Source of the DNA: Hetaerina americana
Lineage: Eukaryota; Arthropoda; Insecta; Odonata; Calopterygidae
Length of the DNA stretch: 64,000 nucleotides
Direction of reading: 5' to 3'
NCBI GenBank assembly: GCA_022747635.1
Contig: JAKTNV010000003.1
Span: 52,454,857 to 52,518,856 of the forward strand
The translations under genes were made by a program, and so were the position numbers. Below the pieces are notes generated by a model. That model saw nothing but the letters and a program-made list of their open reading frames with translations, was not told the origin of the DNA and did not search any database. This document shows, piece after piece, positions 12,331 to 24,447 of this stretch; within the stretch, counting starts at the first letter, position 1, and every line of letters starts with the position of its first letter.

Positions 12331-12949
12331 AGTTTTTATTGTTGTAATTTATTTTTAAACTAATGTATATATTTAAGTTCGTGCTAGATTCACATAGGAT
12401 TCTTTTATTGCAATAAACAAATAGTATTCAAGGTATCGACAGGATACATTATAATATCAACTGCCAGTTTTAGGTCAAAATTAAGTATGTAAAGCGAGAA
12501 AAGAATATTTCATGATCCTAGAAGTGATTGAGTCAATTTTACAATCTCCATCAAAATAAAAAAACTCATTCTCATCAAACTCAAAAAATAAAAGTCTCAT
12601 TCCTCTAAATTTCTAACCTGTCACACATTTCCAAGAGCTCATTATTCTCCATCGCCTTTCACCACACTATGCTGATAATATTTAATAGAATTTTTAACTT
12701 TCAATAATGTATTCTCAATAATACAAGCCAAGGTTAATTCTGGCAAAAAACTTAAAACGCGAAACATTTTACAAAAAATAACCTCGAAAACCGAGACCTT
12801 AAAGCAAGACCAATTCCATCCATCAGAGGCATGGATCCCAGCAGATAGTATGTATTTGCGTAACATTTGTACCAGTCCCCGAAACGACATCCCTCCCATT
12901 AATTTAACGTTAAATTTGCGCGGAGTACATGCGTTGCGTCAGATCGCTT

Positions 12950-13560
12950 TGTCACCGTCTTCGGGAATCGTCGGTAATGGGCCGCATCGCCATCGCCTAA
13001 GCTAAACGCGGAGCACAGGCTTTCCTTCCTTCCCTCTCTCGCCCCTCCCCCTATCTCGAGAGGCATCTCTCGTTACATCCACGTCGCATACTCCATTCGT
13101 CAGCGTGCGCACGTGTATATTTCACAGCTTGTCACCTCGGCGTACGTGGCCCGACGCGCGCGCGGAAGAGCACGCACCACCGTCGGGAACGCAATCGTTT
13201 CCGCATCACTTGAGAGGAAAGGTCCGGGGGCTTTTCACCCGCCCTCAGGCCACAAATGAGGCAGTCGATGAGCGGCAGTCAAAGATCCCGAGGCGTTGGG
13301 GCCTCAAAGAGGGAGGGGGAGCCTTCCAGAACGCCCACCTCGCCGCGGGCACCGCACCCCTCATCACGCCTCCTCTCCCCTTTAGCCCCTCCCGCGCTCT
13401 CCTTACGAGAGAGGTAGAGTTCTCAGGCTTCCTCTATTCCTCTTCTTCCTTCTCTCTCCACCTCACTGACCCCCGCCTCCGTTATTTTTCCTTCCATTCT
13501 GAAGCTCTCGCAACCTTTTACGTCCTTATCTTCCTACATTCCCGTCTTCATACGTACCGC
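12950..13560. other. GC/CpG-rich island, mostly pyrimidine on plus strand
   Basis: This island has a high CpG density, including an alternating GCGCGCGCGG run near 13157, followed by C/T-rich sequence. A 157-codon plus frame (13105-13578) has no domain pattern. It could be a CpG-rich regulatory island, but no core promoter motif can be defended. Confidence 0.4.
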
Positions 13561-15199
13561 ATCCTGCGTATTATATAGGTGCATGGATATATACATATTT
13601 CTATGTGTCGTCCTGCTTTTTTATCTTTTCCAATGTGTTTTACCTTCGTCTTCTTCATCTTTTTCTCGAACATTCTCAAAATAGGGTCTGGTGTGTGTGA
13701 GAGAGGGGGTTCAGTCGTCCCATGTTTCCCTAAGTGTCCCCTTTTTTTCCTTTATTCTTTCAGTTTTCTTTTATCCCTCTCTCTCCCTCTCTCTTTATTC
13801 ATTTCCCTTTCATCCTTTTTTGAGCTTTTCCGTCCTCTTCCTTTCAAACTTCAAATTGAATCGATGCCATTTTCTTCGGTTCCGCATTATTTTTGAAAGC
13901 GCAAGGCCCCCTATCACCTCCGCACAACTTTACGGCGATGCCGTGCGAGCCTGGGTATGAGTAGTCTTTTGGAAGGAAAAAGGGCACTTTTTTCCGTTGG
14001 GTGTGACCCACATTATTTCTCGAGAGAGCGTCAACGTTCCCTCTTGACCTGGGAGGATGGATTGTGCGGGGAAAGAGGGGGAGAAGTATAACTTCAATCA
14101 TTTGAGCGTGACGTAAGGTTTCAGTGTGTTACTCACACATCTTAAATTTGATTGAAAGGCAGAACCGTATATTGGACGATTTCACCGGGTTTCTCATTGA
14201 AAAGCCACTCAGCCAACACAAAGGGTTTGACTCGTGGTATGGGCGTCAATGAGGAATCCTACGTGCATGGCGATTGAAAACTTTTTAGAATAATAGAATG
14301 GGGAAATTCCTCATCAAGTGCGTTTCTATTCTTTGCCTATTCACTTACAGGATTATTCAATCCAGATAAAGATTTAATTCGAGAAATTTGCTCTTGATTA
14401 TCTTAATTGATTTATAGTTTGATATGATTTTTTTCCTGAATTCGATTTCGTATTATCATTTCATTGGAATCATTAATTCATTAGATCATATGGAAGTACG
14501 GTCTAAACCTATTAGAAGACGTTTTCAACTTTCAAATCATGTCATAAGGATACCCGAAGCGCATTAAAAAATAAACATTGGTCTACAATGCTGAGATAAA
14601 TTCATGCACAGTGGCTGTCATTACTTTAGAAAGGAGTACGAAAAGAATAATTAACCAATTTTATCGGGGATGGTGTGAATGAAATTTGACGAGAATTTTG
14701 AGAGAACAGAATATGTAGAATAGCGCATTGGGAAATACCTAAGCATCAAGAAGAGGATCTTAAAGCCGACGGCTGGTAAATCTCTCGACTTGTTCGATAC
14801 CCCGGAAATGAAAACCGACGGCCCATACATCTAGTTCGAATGGAGCCCTCTTATCAAAAATAACGTTATATAGGAATTTGAATTATCAAGCGAAAGTCGC
14901 TCGTTTTTCTTCGGAATTCTGAACACCACTGAGTACGCACACACACACACACTAACATATGTGAAAACATGCACCTATACATACATGCACATAAGAGTAA
15001 ACTTGCATAGTATATTCACTGCACTTATATAGTCTCCGGAGAAAACCGACTACACGAAAATGGACTAGGCTTTACCATTTGAAGAGCTATGACACAAACA
15101 GAACCGACGACCTTGATTAAAATAAAAGTGCAGTAAATGTTCATCTGGAAGCTCGACCTCACTTTATTTTGTTTCATCTTTCCCTTATTCTTTATCCTT
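13561..15199. other. Mixed non-coding stretch
   Basis: Pyrimidine-rich to about 13830, then AT-rich. A short CA microsatellite lies near 14938-14951. No genes or mobile element ends are recognised. Confidence 0.45.
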
Positions 15200-16060
15200 A
15201 CTTTTTTCTGTCTCCACATCTCTTTGCGCGGAATGTGAACCACGTGGGGAGGAGAGCAACGGAAAAAAATACCCTCCGGTCCCGGTTCCTCTTTCCGTGC
15301 TCCCTCAAATAATAAAATAAAAATATCTATATATCTCAGCCTCATTCTTCCCCCGCCCCGTCCGACACTTATCTCCATTATACACCCACTCCAGCCTCCC
15401 CATTCCTCCCGCCTCGTGTCCTCATTTATCCCCGAGACGCCGACCCTTCCTCCTCTCCATTCCTCTTCATTCCACCCACACCCCCAACGCTCCCCCGCCC
15501 GAGCGACCCGGCCCCTCCCATTTCATTCTTTTCCGTCATTCCCCTCGCGCTCCCTACCCTCCCCCTACCAACCTTCCACAACACCCCCCCCCCTTTTTCC
15601 TCCTCAAGCAGTCAGGCCAGAACCCGCTGTGTGTGTCTCACTCTCTTTTTCTCCCTTTGCTTCCATCCTCCCTTCTCCTCCCCCCCATCTTGCCCGCCCA
15701 AGGGAGTGCCTAGGGAAAGAGAATGGCGGTGGTGGGTGGAGAGGAAGGTGGGGGGGGGAGCAGGGATGGCGTACCGGAGTGCAGCCCCGACGCCCGTTAA
15801 CGTCCGCCTGATCGATTCCTCCTGGTTGCGGATTTAAAGTTTGACGTATTGGGATCAGTTCTTTCGTAGAGGATTCCCGTTGGGTATATCCTTCCGTTCC
15901 CGTCATCCCTCTCTCCCGGACCTCCATCTCCCCCACGCCACTTGTCTCGGAGTCAAAGTGGAGATTTTCGCTCGCACGGCTGCGCCCACGCGCATTCAAA
16001 TTTCTTTTTTTTAAGTCCTCCCCCCAGTACCGGCTTCCAATTCTGTGATTACCCGGCGGA
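15200..16060. other. Pyrimidine-rich GC island
   Basis: The plus strand is C/T-dominated, with an embedded G-rich segment at about 15715-15770. Frames of 60-156 codons on both strands are compositional. Confidence 0.6.
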
Positions 16061-16600
16061 AGCTGATGCGCCACTTTTTGTAGTTTTTTTTTTGGTTGAA
16101 CGGATCTCCTATCGTTGTGACTTGTGTGTTAAAATTGAATAAAAAAGAGAATTTCATTTCGAATACCAAATTGAAAATGTAAAAATAAAATTTTTTGGTG
16201 AAGTTCCACAGGGGCTTTTATTTTCGTATCATCTCTGAAGATGACAGAGAAACGCCACTGTCGCTTGCGTTGATCCTCTCCCAACTCTATCTGCAGCTGG
16301 TATTTTTCCAGCGTATAACTATGTAACAGGAATTAATTAAATAATGACACATTTTTTTTATACCGGCCAGTAATCTCTTATTTGCCATCATCAGCTTAGG
16401 TCATCAGCACACATAATGCACCAGCTCGCCATTCTATCCCGTTTTATAGCAATCTTTTCATTCTTTCATACTTCAACTATCATTCAAACTAGCTGACGAG
16501 CTCGGATGATTTTGGATCCTTCTTAATAATAGTGAAAAACTGTATTTTTTATCATTACTCCTTGATTTTCAAAAAATGGCTGAATCATTTTGATACATAT

Positions 16601-16882
16601 TTAGTTGCTAACTTCCCATAGGTGCTCAGCTAAAGCAATCGCGTAGTGAACTCTAACATTAGCTCTTGTCTGGTTGTGGAGCATGATATAACGTAAAGCT
16701 GCGGTCAGTTTGAAAGAGATTATCTCAAAATAATCGTAACATTGGTTATTTTCTTCAAGGGCAGGGCACTTGGCTGTGAAAGAGGATAGAAATCCCACGA
16801 GATGCCTTTTCAGATATCCCTGAAAAAGAGTAGCAAGTAATCTTCTTTCACCCGGAGCGTCCGTCGTATGGAAGCACGTCAC
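16601..16882 (-). other. Unassigned open frame of normal composition
   Basis: A 93-codon minus frame with balanced, non-repetitive amino acid use (for example YIMLHNQTRANVRVHYAIAL and LFQGYLKRHLVGFLSS). The sequence just upstream on the same strand (17137-16890) gives a further plausible segment (RFLRHVFLPLLHKQLIERS, WMQTSTVVNLLDEIWG) interrupted by stops. Together they look like a decayed coding sequence of unknown origin: an old transposon, virus-like insertion or processed gene. I do not recognise the family and assign no function. Confidence 0.3.
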
Positions 16883-17508
16883 TTCCCTCTACTCTTGAGA
16901 TTACTTATTCTCTCGACATTTACTCGCTCCGTGCTCATACGTCCGCAAGATATTTGCTCTCTGGGATCCGTTCATAGAATCTTCATGTCAGGAAGCAAAT
17001 GCATTACGTGCATCCGAATCTGCCCCAGATTTCATCTAGAAGGTTCACTACGGTACTGGTTTGCATCCACACCCGAGAGCGCTCTATCAATTGCTTGTGC
17101 AGCAATGGAAGAAATACGTGTCGAAGAAATCGTATAGTTTTATATTACTAAATCTTATTAAAACGTGCTAACTTAGGATGTTGCCCTTTTGTTGTCACAT
17201 TTTACGTTACTCTTATGTCCTCATATGTCACACACGACCGTTCCTATTGAACTATTACGTAATTGTTGAGCATTTTCTTGGCACGGAAAACCGCACGGTA
17301 AACAAATTAACATATCTTTGGCACATTTCATGCAATCGCCAATGACTTTAGTGGGAATTAAACCAAATTTATTCTATTTGGGATCAAAGGGTTATTAAAT
17401 GCATGCTTTTTTTCGCCAAAATATTTATTTTGCGAGCTGATATAAAATCCATGCTTGAAAATTCATGGTTTATTTACGTTATCAATATATTCGCACATTG
17501 AAAATACG

Positions 17509-17510
<2 letters not shown>

Positions 17511-17558
<48 letters not shown>
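17511..17558. repeat. (TA)n microsatellite
   Basis: About 24 TA units, followed by imperfect TA sequence to about 17570. No PLE tail is seen on either side. Confidence 0.9.
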
Positions 17559-17577
<19 letters not shown>

Positions 17578-18359
17578 ATCTATTTTTTAAACAACATCGT
17601 GAACTTGCATCGATGACGCGAACATACGATTTCTCATGATTGCACCTTAGAGCGCATCCAAAATTTTATCCTGACACACAATCGCTTTCCCAGAAAAATA
17701 TATGACCCGGATAAATTATTTAATTTTTGAAATGTGTACGTCGCATACTAATAATCGTTTGCTAATCGACAGCTTTGCAATTCATTTACTGACAGAAAAG
17801 TACAGGATGTTCTAGATGTATTCGCGATTGGATATTACCATGTTTTTCCTTAAATGTCGAAATCTACCACGGATATATTCTACGTAGGGCCTGAGCGAAG
17901 CATTGACGGCTCTAGATTGGGAGGTACAAAACTGTGGCTGAAACCCCGGTAACAACGCGACCTTTTGCGTCGATTTGTAGCGCTCCCGAGTTGGCAAGGC
18001 AATTATGACATGGTGGAAGAATATTAAACCCTAATATTTTTACCCTAAAAGTAGAATTGTTTTGGAGTGCCTAAAAACATTTACCCGGAAAGAGATTTTC
18101 CGACAGCTACTTTTTTGTCGATTTCCGATTACTATTTATACTCTACAAGATTCCTCCTGAATAGAATTATTTTAGCCTGTGACACTAAACAGGCGGCCAA
18201 TAGTTGTTCTTTCTGTCTTAAAAAGCCAAAGCATTTTAGTGGTGGGAGGAGTTAGTTTCAAGGAGGGGAGTCAAGGATTGCTTAGTCCCAGATCCCAGTC
18301 CAAAGGCCATTCCTAGCTCCAGCTTTAGAAGTAGGTTTTCTTCTGTTGTTGCCCTCCGC

Positions 18360-19120
18360 GTGCCCCGAGCTGGAGCTCTTGTGCCGCCCACGATCCACAC
18401 TCATCTAGTCCACTCGTCCAGCTCCCGCGTATCATTCCATTCTCTCTCTCTCTTCGCCCTTCTCCACTCTCTTTCTCTCCGTCCCACTCTTCCACTGCCC
18501 TGCCCGGTGCCCCCACCTCACCGGCTGCTCCCCTCCCCGATCGTCTCCGTTCGGCCGACCGGACCGCCGGACCCAAGCGAGAATTCAAAAAGCCTCGAAA
18601 GATCCGTGAATAAATAAGATGGAGGAAATAGGGGTCGTTGTAGAAGGGTGTGTGTGAGTGTATATGTGCGTTAGGGCACTTCCCATCTTTCATCCGGTTC
18701 TTTCGCACTGTGGGATAACTAAAAAAAGGGGTGAGAGACTTAGAGATGAAAAAAAGTATTGTCACCAGAGGGAGAGATATAAATAATCCCTACATATGCG
18801 TTCGCTAAGTCCGTCCGTCCGCGTTTCATTTTTTAAGAAGCTTCTCCTCCTTTTCCTCGTGCCAACGCCCTTCTTCACACTCCTTCCATCCCTGGAAACC
18901 TCCTCCCGGAACCCCGTCCCCTTGCCACTCCCTGTTCCCTGCTACCCCATTCAACTACACCTGTGGACCTCTGGAACTCGCCCGGGATCTCCGGTCGCCG
19001 TTCTATTTCATTTTCTCTCTCTTTCTCTCACTTTCCTATCTTCGCTCCCCTTTCAACCTACCGGTCCCGCTCGCTCTAGTCCCTCGTGGAAATTTAAACC
19101 ACGTCAAAGCTCTTTGGGCA
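18360..19120. other. Pyrimidine-rich GC island
   Basis: C/T-rich on the plus strand, split by an AT-rich part at about 18600-18790. Frames such as 18796-19266 (156 codons, S/P/L-rich) are compositional. The preceding 17560-18340 holds nothing recognisable apart from a short minus frame of unknown nature at 17812-17997. Confidence 0.5.
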
Positions 19121-19382
19121 CAGGTAAATTTTTATCAGTTACTCACCATCCTACCAGCGTCATCGTACTACAAATATGGAGGGGAATGGCAGAGATTATC
19201 GTGCTATCCGGAAAGAAGAAACGTCTTTATTTCTCTCCTTCATATTTTGTTTCGACGCGTAAATAAATTTGTTCCTTACCAGATCAACACTCCATTCCCC
19301 ATCTGTCTGACGATAGCGTGACATCTAACGGTAAGTGAAGCAGAAGAACGTTTACATGCACATATATCCATATATGTATACA

Positions 19383-19388
<6 letters not shown>

Positions 19389-19427
<39 letters not shown>
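19389..19427. repeat. (TA)n at left end of PLE-A
   Basis: An uninterrupted TA run joined directly to the 3' end of the minus-strand PLE-A copy. Confidence 0.9.
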
Positions 19428-19432
<5 letters not shown>

Positions 19433-19832
19433 GTATAACACTTAGCACTAGTGGACACAGACAAAAACACAGAAACACACAAAAAAAGAGACTCACTATT
19501 TTTCGAATTTTCGGTGGTCGTTGCCACCTTTATCAAGGAGGAGAGGGACAGAACTGAAGGGAATACGAGGGCTGGAGCGATGGATGGAAGGGGAAGGTGG
19601 GGAGGGAATTCCGAAGGGACGGGTTTGGAGGGGCAGCGTTAGAAGGGTGGGGAAAATGTAGAAGGTGATGGGGGTGGAAGGGGGATGAAAATATAATTAG
19701 AACAGGGTAATTAGTGCCTAATATTGATTCCTGGCCAGTTCCAGGACTCCAAAAGCCAGATGAAGGATTGCTCTAGTGTTTTCAGTTTCAGAGGAGGATC
19801 AGAGGGTGGGAGGGATGCTATGATTGATACAC
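19428..19832 (-). repeat. PLE-A left inverted arm (3' end of ORF and 3' UTR)
   Basis: The reverse complement of this arm reads the same as 22460-22864 across its length. It holds the last ~41 codons of the ORF, then the UTR with the GGTGG/CCACC hairpin, then the TGCTAAGTGTTATAC end. Confidence 0.93.
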
Positions 19833-22464
19833 TATAGCATTTATCAAAGGGAGTGTTGTGTTCGGAGGCGTGTTTGGGGATAGGGAGCATGTCAATGAAG
19901 GAAGAGTTTTTGCATGAGGCTCGGTGGTTGTTGATTCTGATATTGAGGGGTGTGGTGGTTTGCCCAATATAATAGGCAGGGCACAGTTGGCACTTCAGAA
20001 GGTACACTACATTGCTAGAAGTGCAAGTAGAGGAGGGAATTGGTGGGAGAGAGTTAAAAAGCGGGTGGGAGAGGGATGGGATTTTGGTTTTGAAAATAGG
20101 GCATGTTTTACATCTGGGTTTATTGCAAGGCGTTGGAGTGGTTTTAGGACGGGTTGGGGATTTAAGGAGTGGATTTGTTGATTTGAGGAGATCGGATAGG
20201 TTGGCGGGGCGTTTGAAAGTAACTGAGGGGTATTTGGGAAAAAGGTTGGCGGTGGCATTATGATTTTTTAGGATAGGGTAGAGGTCTTTCAGGATTGATC
20301 GTATAGATTCTAAGCCCGGGAAGTATGTAGTGCAAATTGAGAGAGGGTGGGGTTCTGCGGTGGAGGAAGGTTTGGGAGTGTACGCATGTTTTCGGATTCT
20401 TTTGTTCAGGAGGGATTCGGGATAACCTCTTTTGAGGAGGGAACAGTGTAGACATGAAAGGAAATAATCAAGGGAATCAGGGTCACTACAAATTCTGTGT
20501 CCCCTTGTGGATAGGGAGTAAGGAATGGAGCGTTTTGTGTGATATGGGTGGCAACTATTGTAGTGTAAGTATTGCTGTTTGTTTGTGGGTTTAATATGTA
20601 CAGAGGTGTGAAATGTTTGGTTTCTTAATGTAACATTTATATCTAGGAAGGTGATTTGGGAGGAGGATACTGTAGAACTGAAGGAAATAGAGGACGAAGC
20701 ATTGAGGTCGGAAATGAAAGCTTTCAGGGAATCGGTACCATGTTGCCAGAGGAGGAAGATATCATCGATGTACCTGAGCCACAATAGAGGTTTCAGTGGT
20801 TGTTTTGACAGGAATTTCTTCTCTGCGAGACCAAGAAAGAGGTTTGCATAGGAAGGGCTGAACCTGCTACCCATGGCACAGCCCTTGATTTGTAAGAAGA
20901 ATTTGTCGTTAAAGGAAAAGGAGTTGCGGGTGAGGATGAACTCGGAAAGACTAAGGAGAAAATCTGTGCTGGGTATGTGTGGCTCAGGGCGTTGGGAGAG
21001 GTAATGTTTGAGAGCGGAGAGACCTTCTGAGTGGGGAATCGATGTGTATAGGGATGTTGCATCTATGGTGGCCATAATGATCTCAGTATCTGGAGGGAGG
21101 GAGGTTGATTTTAGCCTTTCCAGGAAATGGTAAGAATCTTTGGTGTGTGACGGTAGGGAATGGACTATCGGTTGGAGATAGTGGTCTACAAATGCAGAGA
21201 TTCTTTCAGTTGGGGAGTGACGGGAGGATAAAATCGGACGACCGGGATTCCCAGGCTTGTGAATCTTTGGAAGGATATAGAAATGAGGGGTGCGTGGGTG
21301 GGGAGGGGAGAGGAGGTCCAGGTCTGAAGGAGATAGACCCTCATTTGGCCCGTTGGACACGAGAAATTCAATAAGTTCCTTCTGAAGTGCGGGGTTTGGG
21401 TCTTCGGGGATTTGCCGGTATGCGCACGTATCCGAGAGATGCCTGTCAACCTCCGTTATGTAATCCGATCTATTTAAGACAACAACTGTTGAACCTTTGT
21501 CCGCGGAAGTAATGATGATATTAGGATCCTTAATTAGCCTTTTTAGTTCAGTGGATTCGGTTGGAGACAGGTTGGGTCGAGGATTTAGGGTCTTGAGGAA
21601 AGACGGGTTGGAAATTCTGGACAGGAGAAGGTTTATAAAAATTTCAATTGGATGATTTGGGGGGAGGGGATTGGGTTCTCGGGCAGAAGCCGGCTTGAAT
21701 TTATGTAAGGCGTTGTGAAGGGGTCTGGAAACTTGCTGGAGTGACGGTTGGGAATCCCAAAATGCCTTCCACCGGAGATTCCGGCAGAAATGCAATACGT
21801 CCGCGAGGATTGTCACGTGGTTTACTCTGGGGGTGGGGGTAAAAGAGAGGCCCTTGTTCAAAAGGGAGGCCATATTTGGGCTAAGGGGTTTGGAAGAAAG
21901 GTTAACCACGTGGCTTGCGGCGTCCGTGTCTTCGTCTGGCGGGATGGGGGTGGTGGGTCTGGAGGGTCTGGAGCGGGGGTGTCTTTGGGGGAAAGGCCCT
22001 CGAGGGTTCGGTGGAGGCAGATTATACATGGAAGCAAGGTCCGGTTTGAAGAGGTGTAGGGGCGGGGGAGGAGGGGGGAGGGTGGCCAGGCATAGCGGTA
22101 ATTGGAGACCTTCTCGGAAGTGCGACATGCAGAGGTTGGAAAGTTTCCCGAGTAATTTTTGACGCCGACGTTGTAGCGAGCGCGCGGACGCCCTAAGAGT
22201 CTCTTCTACTCTGTGTAGGAGATGTGGCGCGGTCAAGGAAATGATTTTAATCAGGGAGTTTATTGAATTTTGATATGCGGCAATGAGATGATAGTACTGA
22301 TTTCGTATAAAGTGACAGAGGAAAAATGAGTGTTGGAATGTTAGTATATTCAAGGAAGGACGCAGTTGGGGAGGTAAGCCCGAAAGTGGGAATTTTGTAC
22401 GTAAACCATTGGGAATAATGCCTAATGTGATGCACGCCGAAAGAAACTCAGAGTGACCGGTGTA
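19711..22464 (-). CDS. Penelope-like reverse transcriptase / GIY-YIG endonuclease
   Basis: This is an open minus-strand frame of 917 codons with no internal stop. It begins at the junction with the right inverted arm, where a stop lies just outside at 22465-22467. Numbering from the TTG codon at 22353, landmarks are: ITSADKGSTVVVLNR (281-295), YILPKIHKPGNPGRPI (359-374), DATSLYTSIP (431-440), GCAMGSRFSPSYANLF (491-506), the catalytic YIDDIF (528-533) and ITFLDINV (567-574). A CNKPRCKTCP cysteine motif (743-752) then precedes a GIY-YIG domain starting VVYLLKCQLCPAYYIGQ (782-798), with R806 and N808/N809 nearby. A proline-rich spacer occupies 93-142. The conserved PLE N-terminal motif (FLSACITLGIIPNGLRTKFP) lies upstream of 22353, so coding extends to the arm junction, yet no ATG precedes residue 76. 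The start codon was probably lost by slight 5' truncation. The product would copy RNA by target-primed reverse transcription in the nucleus. Confidence 0.95.
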   Translation of the reverse strand, partial: YTGHSEFLSACITLGIIPNGLRTKFPLSGLPPQLRPSLNILTFQHSFFLCHFIRNQYYHLIAAYQNSINSLIKIISLTAPHLLHRVEETLRASARSLQRRRQKLLGKLSNLCMSHFREGLQLPLCLATLPPPPPPLHLFKPDLASMYNLPPPNPRGPFPQRHPRSRPSRPTTPIPPDEDTDAASHVVNLSSKPLSPNMASLLNKGLSFTPTPRVNHVTILADVLHFCRNLRWKAFWDSQPSLQQVSRPLHNALHKFKPASAREPNPLPPNHPIEIFINLLLSRISNPSFLKTLNPRPNLSPTESTELKRLIKDPNIIITSADKGSTVVVLNRSDYITEVDRHLSDTCAYRQIPEDPNPALQKELIEFLVSNGPNEGLSPSDLDLLSPPHPRTPHFYILPKIHKPGNPGRPILSSRHSPTERISAFVDHYLQPIVHSLPSHTKDSYHFLERLKSTSLPPDTEIIMATIDATSLYTSIPHSEGLSALKHYLSQRPEPHIPSTDFLLSLSEFILTRNSFSFNDKFFLQIKGCAMGSRFSPSYANLFLGLAEKKFLSKQPLKPLLWLRYIDDIFLLWQHGTDSLKAFISDLNASSSISFSSTVSSSQITFLDINVTLRNQTFHTSVHIKPTNKQQYLHYNSCHPYHTKRSIPYSLSTRGHRICSDPDSLDYFLSCLHCSLLKRGYPESLLNKRIRKHAYTPKPSSTAEPHPLSICTTYFPGLESIRSILKDLYPILKNHNATANLFPKYPSVTFKRPANLSDLLKSTNPLLKSPTRPKTTPTPCNKPRCKTCPIFKTKIPSLSHPLFNSLPPIPSSTCTSSNVVYLLKCQLCPAYYIGQTTTPLNIRINNHRASCKNSSFIDMLPIPKHASEHNTPFDKCYSVSIIASLPPSDPPLKLKTLEQSFIWLLESWNWPGINIRH

Positions 22465-22864
22465 TCAATCATAGCATCCCTCCCACCCTCTGATCCTCCT
22501 CTGAAACTGAAAACACTAGAGCAATCCTTCATCTGGCTTTTGGAGTCCTGGAACTGGCCAGGAATCAATATTAGGCACTAATTACCCTGTTCTAATTATA
22601 TTTTCATCCCCCTTCCACCCCCATCACCTTCTACATTTTCCCCACCCTTCTAACGCTGCCCCTCCAAACCCGTCCCTTCGGAATTCCCTCCCCACCTTCC
22701 CCTTCCATCCATCGCTCCAGCCCTCGTATTCCCTTCAGTTCTGTCCCTCTCCTCCTTGATAAAGGTGGCAACGACCACCGAAAATTCGAAAAATAGTGAG
22801 TCTCTTTTTTTGTGTGTTTCTGTGTTTTTGTCTGTGTCCACTAGTGCTAAGTGTTATACATTAT
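22460..22864 (+). repeat. PLE-A right inverted arm
   Basis: A plus-strand copy of the PLE-A 3' end, appearing identical to the left arm. It carries the hairpin at 22764-22779 followed by GAAA (22780-22783) and ends in CTAAGTGTTATACATTAT. Confidence 0.93.
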
Positions 22865-22894
22865 TATTCACGTCCGTGAGTCTTTCAAAAAGTG

Positions 22895-22895
<1 letters not shown>

Positions 22896-22976
<81 letters not shown>
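22896..22976. repeat. (TA)n at right end of PLE-A
   Basis: About 40 pure TA units, followed by degenerate TA/CATA units to about 23030. Confidence 0.95.
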
Positions 22977-22979
<3 letters not shown>

Positions 22980-23069
22980 TATATGTATACATATATGTAT
23001 ATATGTACATATATATATATATATACATGCACAGACATAAACAAGTATATCGAATTTCTTCTTTCTGGA

Positions 23070-23480
23070 CCCTGACGTCTTCCCACGAACCCACCCCTTC
23101 AATTTCCCCAGCAGGTCAACTTTCCGTCGCCAATGACTCAGATACGCATATTTCACCCCTATTCGTTGCTTTCCCTCCGCGAGTGTGTGCAAACGTATCT
23201 ATGTTTGTATGTAGATGTCAAATGCATACATTCATGCATAACTCTCTCATATCCGCCCCCCAATTTTGTTCTTCCCCGCACCACACCCCACTCTTCCATC
23301 ACGCCGCGGCACTCGCCCCCTCTCATCTCCCGATTTTTGATCCTGGAGCACAGCGGTACGGAAGATACATCTCATATTTGTCCCGTGAGAGTGCTTTTCG
23401 TCGGAGACGGGTGGAATGGTGAAGGAAGGACCACGGAATAGAGATCTTGAGAGAGGTGAAGTGGAGGAAGAATAGATGGG
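23070..23480. other. Pyrimidine-rich island
   Basis: A C/T-rich plus strand, turning purine-rich after about 23400. The 176-codon frame that crosses it is made of TA-repeat and composition-driven codons. The remainder to 24447 is AT-rich with nothing recognised. Confidence 0.5.
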
Positions 23481-24447
23481 ACGACGGGATTTTGGTTCAC
23501 ATAACCGTGTTTTCACGAGCATTTTGCGCGCATATGTGATTATACCGGCATAGTGTATGCCGGCTCAAGTCTATGTATGATACTACCCCGTGAGGCAGTT
23601 TCATTCGCCATCCTCGCCCTTGCCACAGCTTCCTTAGGCTTGAATTGTATTACGTAAAATTTCCACGTGTGCTAAAAATAGGAGACGATCGTTGAGGGAA
23701 ATATAAATATGTGCATGAATAGAAATGAGATCAAAGTTTTTATATTTATTACTCTTTTCTTCAATCCGTATTTACATGCTTTATTCCTCTCCCTATTTCT
23801 CTCTCTCTCTTTAGTTTCCTCTTTCTCCTCTCTATCCTCGGCGTCCGTCTTGGTTAAAAGAGGATTCGCGGTGGGGAGAGTTTGGGGTGTTCATTTCACG
23901 CCGAGCGACCAAAATGCGCATTTTAATATAAATGACTCCATGTGGCAGTTTTTGTTATCGGTAGACGTAATGGCAAAGTTGCGTGCGTGAAAAAGTTCAA
24001 AGATCCGGAAAACTGGGACTTTGGTTGCGGAAAATGATTTACATTTTTGTTGAGTTTTTTTGGTGCCTAATGGAATTAAATTTTTACAGGTCAATAGAAT
24101 GACTTCCTACAATGAAGTCTCATATCCATTTGAATGAATCCATTGGTAACAAAGAACGAATTTTAAATTGCTTATTTTTTATGGAATTAATTATTTTCTC
24201 TTTATTTTTCCTGATATTGGTTAATTTAGTTATAAATATAGTAAGTCGAAACAGTGATTGAATCTATTGAAAAATGCCTCATTCTTTTCAAGTTCTTTAC
24301 TTGCTCTAAAAGCTCAAAAGAAATTATTTAACAAATCCATGCATAAACTTTAAAGCATTAACTACCACAAAATTTTGATATGTCAGTTTACTTTAGTATT
24401 GTGATAATATCTTGAAGTGAAAATTAATTGAAAAAGATAGTACCCAC

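Larger units (their letters stand above)
19428..22864 (-). mobile_element. Near-complete Penelope-like retroelement (PLE-A) with inverted terminal arms
   Basis: A retroelement body on the minus strand encodes a fused reverse transcriptase and GIY-YIG endonuclease (see CDS). It is bracketed by two arms of 405 bp, 19428-19832 and 22460-22864, which are reverse complements and look identical. Each arm contains the last codons of the ORF plus the 3' UTR, so the right arm is a second, 5'-truncated, oppositely oriented 3' end joined head-to-head to the body at 22460. Both outer ends lead into (TA)n: directly on the left, and after about 30 bp (22865-22895, ending AAGTGTTATA) on the right. Terminal repeats in direct or inverted orientation are known for Penelope-like elements. 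Identity of the arms and the unbroken frame indicate recent insertion. Confidence 0.93.

Noticed and set aside
1..24447. Remaining CCN exons (second half of VWC, TSP1, cystine knot)
   Set aside because: I scanned the minus strand for paired-cysteine codons with flanking splice sites and found none I could defend.
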